From an uncultured Clostridia bacterium (GTDB taxonomy: Bacteria; Bacillota; Clostridia; UBA1212; SIG427), in the NCBI GenBank assembly GCA_945965275.1, contig CAMFNB010000012.1, positions 1 through 35,425 on the forward strand: 35,425 nucleotides of DNA, read 5' to 3'. Shown here one piece after another: positions 31,938 to 35,425 of this stretch. Both the position numbers and the translations under genes were made by a program. The notes below the pieces were generated by a model that made no database searches, was not told the DNA's origin, and was given only the letters and a program-made list of their open reading frames with translations. Positions within the stretch are counted from its first letter, which is position 1, and each line of letters begins with the position of its first letter.

Positions 31938-33348
31938 AAGAGTTTATGACTTGTTCAAGGAAATCTCAAAGGTGCCGAGAGGCTCGGGAAACATGGAAGG
32001 TATTTCCGACTTCGTTTTGGCATTTGCGAAGAACTGCGGATGCAAAGCAGAGAAGGACGAGCACTGCAACGTTTTTGCTGTAAAAGAAGCCGCTCCGGGA
32101 TTTGAAAACGAGCCGCCGATGATTCTTCAGGCGCACATGGATATGGTTTGCGTAAAGGACACAGGCGTTGCACACGATTTTACAAAGGATCCCATTGAAA
32201 TAGTTGAGAAGGATGGCTGGATTACGGCAAACGGAACTTCTCTCGGCTCTGATGACGGTCTCGGTGTTTCAATGATGCTTGCACTCTTGGAGAGCAAAGA
32301 TCCCATGAGAAAGCTTGAATTCATTTTTACAACTGATGAGGAAACTTCAATGATCGGTGCAACGGGATTTGACTGCAGCAAGCTTACAGGAAAATATATT
32401 TTGAATCTTGACGAAGAGGAAGAAGGACATATTGTTGTCAGCTGTGCGGGAAGCTCGGATATCAGACTTCAGCTTTCGTATGAGGATTTGGGATATGAGC
32501 ACATTAAATCAGATAAGTTATATTCTCTTACGCTTTCACATTTCAGAGGCGGACATTCAGGTATTGAAATCAATGAGAACCGTCTGAATGCTCTCAGAGT
32601 AATGGGAGAGATTCTCGGGGAAGTTAATAAACTCGAAGGTTTCAAGCTTGCATCAATTTCAGGCGGACAATTCTTTAATGCAATCCCGAAGGATGCGGAG
32701 ATTCTTTTTACCGTTAAGGACGCTTCTTTAATTGAGAATATGCTTGCAGATAAGCTTGAGACATACAAACTGATTGAGCCCGATGCAAAACTTGTTCTCA
32801 CAGAAAAACCGGGCGAGGAGATTTGCGTATATTCAGATGCGGCAACAGACAGAATTACCGCGGCAATTGAGAATGCTCCTCACGGCGTGTTTACAATGCA
32901 CGAAACCATTCCGGGATTTGTTGAGACATCAATCAATTTTGCAATTATTCGCGAGCTTGATGACTGCCTCGAATTCGATTTCATGTTCAGAAGCAATGTG
33001 GATGATATGATGGACAAGGGTGAAGAGGCTGTAAGAAAACTTTCTGAGAAGGTTGGCGGAAATGTTATCACCGGACACCGCAGCTTCGGCTGGGAAGAGA
33101 AGAAGGACAGCGCATTTGTTCCTTATGTTTGTCAGAAGTTTGAAGAGACTCTCGGTAAAAAGCCTGAGGTTATGGGGGTACACGCAGGACTTGAGTGCGG
33201 CGTATGGTCAAAGAAGATTCCGGGAGCAGATCCTGTTTCCATGGGACCGACGCTTAACCATCCGCATACTACGATGGAGGAAGCAAGTCTTGAATCACTT
33301 GAACATTACACGAGATTTGTGGATGCGATTGTGAAGGGAAAGATTTAA
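31927..33348 (+). CDS. pepD: Aminoacyl-histidine dipeptidase (PepD, M20C)
   Basis: A cytosolic di-zinc aminopeptidase of 473 residues that cleaves dipeptides, especially Xaa-His. Zinc ligands and catalytic acids are seen in LQAHMDMVCVK, NGTSLGSDDGLGV and TTDEETSMIGATG (about residues 76-155). NLDEEEEGHIVVSCAGSSD follows at the M20C-specific position. The dimerisation (lid) domain spans about 205-380, and the last metal-binding His lies in GPTLNHPHTTMEEAS. The start lies inside the end of the citrate synthase gene, so the two are co-translated. A strong terminator follows. Confidence 0.93.
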   Translation: MKFERVYDLFKEISKVPRGSGNMEGISDFVLAFAKNCGCKAEKDEHCNVFAVKEAAPGFENEPPMILQAHMDMVCVKDTGVAHDFTKDPIEIVEKDGWITANGTSLGSDDGLGVSMMLALLESKDPMRKLEFIFTTDEETSMIGATGFDCSKLTGKYILNLDEEEEGHIVVSCAGSSDIRLQLSYEDLGYEHIKSDKLYSLTLSHFRGGHSGIEINENRLNALRVMGEILGEVNKLEGFKLASISGGQFFNAIPKDAEILFTVKDASLIENMLADKLETYKLIEPDAKLVLTEKPGEEICVYSDAATDRITAAIENAPHGVFTMHETIPGFVETSINFAIIRELDDCLEFDFMFRSNVDDMMDKGEEAVRKLSEKVGGNVITGHRSFGWEEKKDSAFVPYVCQKFEETLGKKPEVMGVHAGLECGVWSKKIPGADPVSMGPTLNHPHTTMEEASLESLEHYTRFVDAIVKGKI

Positions 33349-33363
33349 ATAAAGATTTGATTC

Positions 33364-33393
33364 AAAAAGCAGGGCGCAGACCCTGCTTTTTTT
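33364..33393 (+). terminator. Rho-independent terminator after pepD
   Basis: Arms AAAAAGCAGGG and CCCTGCTTTTT around CGCAGA, then TT. It separates the metabolic operon from the accessory-looking segment. Confidence 0.88.
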
Positions 33394-33403
33394 CTGAAAA
33401 TAA

Positions 33404-33499
33404 CAAAGTTCCTATGAAAAATGTAAAAGGAGTTGCAAAGTTCATATGAAAAATGTTAATATGTTTACAAAGTTCATATGAATTTTGTAAATGAGGCGA
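33404..33499. repeat. Three tandem 32-bp operator-like repeats
   Basis: Copies begin at 33404, 33436 and 33468, each starting CAAAGTTC(A/C)TATGAA. Copies 2 and 3 contain the perfect palindrome TTCATATGAA, while copy 1 has one mismatch. Copy 3 extends to a 22-bp dyad (33467-33488; arms ACAAAGTTCAT and ATGAATTTTGT) with one mismatch. The period of 32 bases is about three DNA turns, so bound proteins would lie on one face. They lie directly upstream of the AAA ATPase gene and probably contain its control region. Three copies without unique spacers is not a CRISPR. Confidence 0.75.
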
Positions 33500-33501
33500 A
33501 A

Positions 33502-34827
33502 ATGAGAAGAGATATAACAGAAGAATTAAAAAAGTGGAAAGACAGTTCAAGACGAAAACCACTAATCCTTACGGGCGTGCGTCAGTGCGGAAAAACTTAT
33601 GTGCTGAAAGAATTCGGAAAAGAGTTCTTTGATAATGTTTGCTATATAAACTTTGAATCAAGTGAAAAATACAGAGGAGTTTTTGAGTTTGATTTTGACG
33701 TAAACAGGATAATCAGTGAAATTGAATTAGCCGAAAACATTAAAATTATTGCAGGTAGAACACTTGTGTTTTTTGACGAGATACAGGAGTGTCCGAAAGC
33801 AATTACTTCACTTAAATATTTTTGCGAGAATATGCCTGAACTTCATTTAGTGACTGCAGGCTCCTTGCTTGGTGTTGCTTTAAAAAAAGAAAACATTTCA
33901 TTTCCTGTTGGAAAAGTTAACAGAATGCAAATGTATCCCATGAACTTTGGCGAATTTTTGTCAGCTCTCGGAAATGATGAACTTCTGAAAGTTTTTGAAA
34001 ACTGGAATGTTGACAGAGAAATACCTGATTTGTATTCCGTTCCGTTTGAAAGACTTCTTAAGGAATATTATGCGGTGGGAGGAATGCCGGAGGCTGTAGC
34101 AGAGTATTCTCAAAGCAAAGATTATGAAGCAGTCAAACAAATACAGTCAGATATTCTTGCAGACTATGCCGATGATTTCTCCAAGCATGCACCTGCCGTT
34201 GATATTGAAAAGATACGAATGATCTGGGATTCAATTCCGAAGCAGCTTGCCAAAGAAAACAAAAAGTTTATGTTCTCTCACGTTAAGGAAGGAAAGAGAG
34301 CATTTGAACTGGAAGCTGCATTGGAGTGGCTTAAAAATGCGGGACTTATTCAAAAACTGGAAATGGTCAGCAATGCTGAGGCTCCTTTGGCAGCCAACGC
34401 AGACGCAACATATTTTAAAATATACATGAGTGACGTAGGGCTTTTAAGCAGAAAGCTGGGATTGGACACAGACAGTTTTAATGACGATTCTTTTTTGCAG
34501 ACTTTTAAGGGTGCAATAACGGAAAACTATGTTTTGAATGAACTTATGAGTCTGAAGAAAAATCCGTATTTCTGGAGATCCGGAAATACTGCCGAACTTG
34601 ATTTTGTATATGAGAGTGAATCGAGAATAATACCGATTGAAGTTAAGTCAGCAACAAATACAAGAGCAAAAAGCTACAGACAGTTTTGCATGAAGTACAA
34701 ACCTGAAACTGGATTTAAATTGTCCATGAAAAACATTGCGGAAAACGATTGCGAAGGAACCCGAACAATCAGTCTGCCGTTGTATTTGTTGTGGGATATT
34801 GAGAGGTATGTGAAAATAAGAAAATGA
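33502..34827 (+). CDS. AAA_14/DUF4143 ATP-binding protein (COG1373)
   Basis: The start is set at 33502 (MRRDITEELKKWKDSSRRKP), with GAGG six bases upstream. A longer frame from 33478 would begin inside the third repeat. The 441-residue protein has Walker A GVRQCGKTYVLKEFG (about 24-38), Walker B LVFFDEIQECP, sensor region HLVTAGSLLG, and a winged-helix-like region with ALEWLKNAGLIQKLE. A C-terminal DUF4143 nuclease-like segment reads YFWRSGNTAELDFVYESE then IIPIEVKSA, the D-ExK pattern of PD-(D/E)XK folds. Such genes are common and mobile in anaerobes, but no function is established. The segment lacks the CGGTAAAA octamer that marks the rest of the window. Confidence 0.88.
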   Translation: MRRDITEELKKWKDSSRRKPLILTGVRQCGKTYVLKEFGKEFFDNVCYINFESSEKYRGVFEFDFDVNRIISEIELAENIKIIAGRTLVFFDEIQECPKAITSLKYFCENMPELHLVTAGSLLGVALKKENISFPVGKVNRMQMYPMNFGEFLSALGNDELLKVFENWNVDREIPDLYSVPFERLLKEYYAVGGMPEAVAEYSQSKDYEAVKQIQSDILADYADDFSKHAPAVDIEKIRMIWDSIPKQLAKENKKFMFSHVKEGKRAFELEAALEWLKNAGLIQKLEMVSNAEAPLAANADATYFKIYMSDVGLLSRKLGLDTDSFNDDSFLQTFKGAITENYVLNELMSLKKNPYFWRSGNTAELDFVYESESRIIPIEVKSATNTRAKSYRQFCMKYKPETGFKLSMKNIAENDCEGTRTISLPLYLLWDIERYVKIRK

Positions 34828-34841
34828 ATAACATGCAAACT

Positions 34842-35423
34842 TTATAATGATAATGCGGATAAACTGATAGTTAGCTTACGCTGATGAAGGGTGATAAGGT
34901 TGTCGAGGTTACGGAAATATGAGCCAATTTTTTTCTGTTCCTCTATTTTTGGAATCGGTATTTCGATATCCATCATCTTGTTTTTGGATATGTTATATCT
35001 TGAAATACCCTGCGCCAAAAATGTTATTTTCTTTCTCATTGAGGAAGAACGAAGCATATATGCGAGATAATAAGGATTGAACTCAACCGTTGGTCTATAT
35101 CCAAAGCAAAAGCTGTTTAAGTAGGTATTTTCAGCGTTTTCAAGCCAAACAGAGGACATTCCGACTTCTTCAGGTGTTTCTGATGATGTGGTAAATAGCA
35201 CATCTCCAAAAAGAACTTTGTTTTGACTATCATCAATTTCAACTGCTTCAGTCATATCCGGCAAACCGACGGGATTAGAAAATACATTCATATAAGTTAC
35301 GAATTGTCCGTTGCCGTGTCCAAAATCTTCTTTCGTTTTTCCTGACAAACCTGTATAGGTTGTTCCAACCTCTCCCAACTTACGCTGTTCCCAAGTAGTT
35401 GCAAAAAAGAAAGTTTTGGCTAC
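34842..35423 (-). CDS. hsdS: Type I restriction specificity subunit (HsdS) fragment, cut by window edge and shortened at C-terminus
   Basis: HsdS recognises DNA for a type I restriction-modification enzyme through two target-recognition domains. The visible 193 residues include the TRD-opening WEQRKLGEVGTTYTG, then FNPYYLAYMLRS, ISRYNISKNKMMDIEIPIPK and EEQKKIGSYFRNLDNLITLH. Full-length family members continue HQRKLEKLxNIKKxxLxKMF, but here HQRKL is followed by TISLSALSL and a stop. The break exactly at a conserved repeat segment is typical of recombining or silent hsdS cassettes. The frame is open to the right edge, so any upstream TRD lies outside. The hsdR and hsdM genes are not in view. 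Confidence 0.85.
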   Translation of the reverse strand, partial: VAKTFFFATTWEQRKLGEVGTTYTGLSGKTKEDFGHGNGQFVTYMNVFSNPVGLPDMTEAVEIDDSQNKVLFGDVLFTTSSETPEEVGMSSVWLENAENTYLNSFCFGYRPTVEFNPYYLAYMLRSSSMRKKITFLAQGISRYNISKNKMMDIEIPIPKIEEQKKIGSYFRNLDNLITLHQRKLTISLSALSL

Positions 35424-35425
35424 TT

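Larger units (their letters stand above)
314..33160. repeat. Dispersed octamer CGGTAAAA/TTTTACCG, about 36 copies
   Basis: By-eye starts of CGGTAAAA: 314, 1016, 4770, 6994, 10476, 14422, 15345, 17451, 18085, 18832, 18919, 19341, 19926, 21387, 22519, 23445, 24480, 24795, 30752, 31853, 33153. Starts of TTTTACCG: 1606, 3393, 8902, 10805, 11192, 11977, 12582, 16692, 18640, 22548, 25810, 28378, 29939, 30245, 32706. Flanking bases are not conserved. Nearly all copies lie inside genes and in several reading phases, so this is a DNA-level signal and not a protein motif. Confidence 0.8.

Noticed and set aside
33404-33499. Repeats resembling a small CRISPR array
   Set aside because: There are only three copies with a 32-base period. 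The conserved part is a palindrome of about 15-20 bases and the remainder is similar between copies, so there are no spacers. No cas genes are near.
1-35425. tRNA, rRNA, riboswitch or insertion sequence
   Set aside because: Intergenic gaps are all under 200 bases and hold promoters, terminators or dyads. No cloverleaf, T-box specifier or transposase sequence was recognised.

Overview
The window looks like a chromosomal segment of a low-to-moderate GC, Gram-positive anaerobe of the class Clostridia, probably Lachnospiraceae-like. The basis is the NifU-like/GGGtGRT gene pair, the split TIGR03960/TIGR03936 radical SAM pair next to an RNase E/G gene, a YugP-type peptidase, strong AGGAGG ribosome binding sites with several TTG starts, and sigma-A promoters with a recurrent TTGCAA -35. 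The species assignment is inference only.

Layout. 1-3126: 3' part of a Cu+ P-type ATPase, then a UDP-HexNAc dehydrogenase. 3127-5500: a small XRE regulator flanked by related palindromes, then the NifU-like/GGGtGRT operon. 5500-6270: a hicAB toxin-antitoxin locus whose toxin gene carries a one-base frameshift. 6309-9854: a translationally coupled operon of two radical SAM partner proteins and a short RNase E/G. 9935-12918 (minus): rpsT with a TTG start, a lipid kinase, and an unusual ECF-sigma-like domain joined through one membrane helix to an extracytoplasmic repeat domain. 13025-16062 (plus): a CNNM/CorC-type protein, a nucleotide-sugar epimerase and glutamate 5-kinase. 16111-18483 (minus): a class A penicillin-binding protein. 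18602-25176 (plus): a tight operon comEC-holA-hemW-nuclease/helicase. 25177-25896 (minus): a YugP-like zinc peptidase. 26022-33348 (plus): a three-gene biotin-dependent transcarboxylase-like set, a BaiN/HI0933-type flavoprotein, citrate synthase and a Xaa-His dipeptidase. 33400-35425: an accessory-looking end with three 32-bp tandem operator-like repeats, an AAA_14/DUF4143 ATPase and part of a type I restriction specificity gene whose C-terminus stops at the conserved HQRKL segment.

Central metabolism is represented by the carboxyltransferase trio and citrate synthase, which both act on oxaloacetate. Envelope functions include the penicillin-binding protein, two nucleotide-sugar enzymes and the CNNM protein. 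DNA handling includes ComEC, HolA and the nuclease-helicase.

The most striking unexplained signal is not a gene. The octamer CGGTAAAA (or its complement TTTTACCG) occurs about 36 times by eye, in both orientations and in several codon phases, against roughly one to two expected. It is absent from the accessory right end and from hicAB. No tRNA, rRNA, CRISPR array, insertion sequence or origin was seen, and no gene-free stretch exceeds 300 bases.
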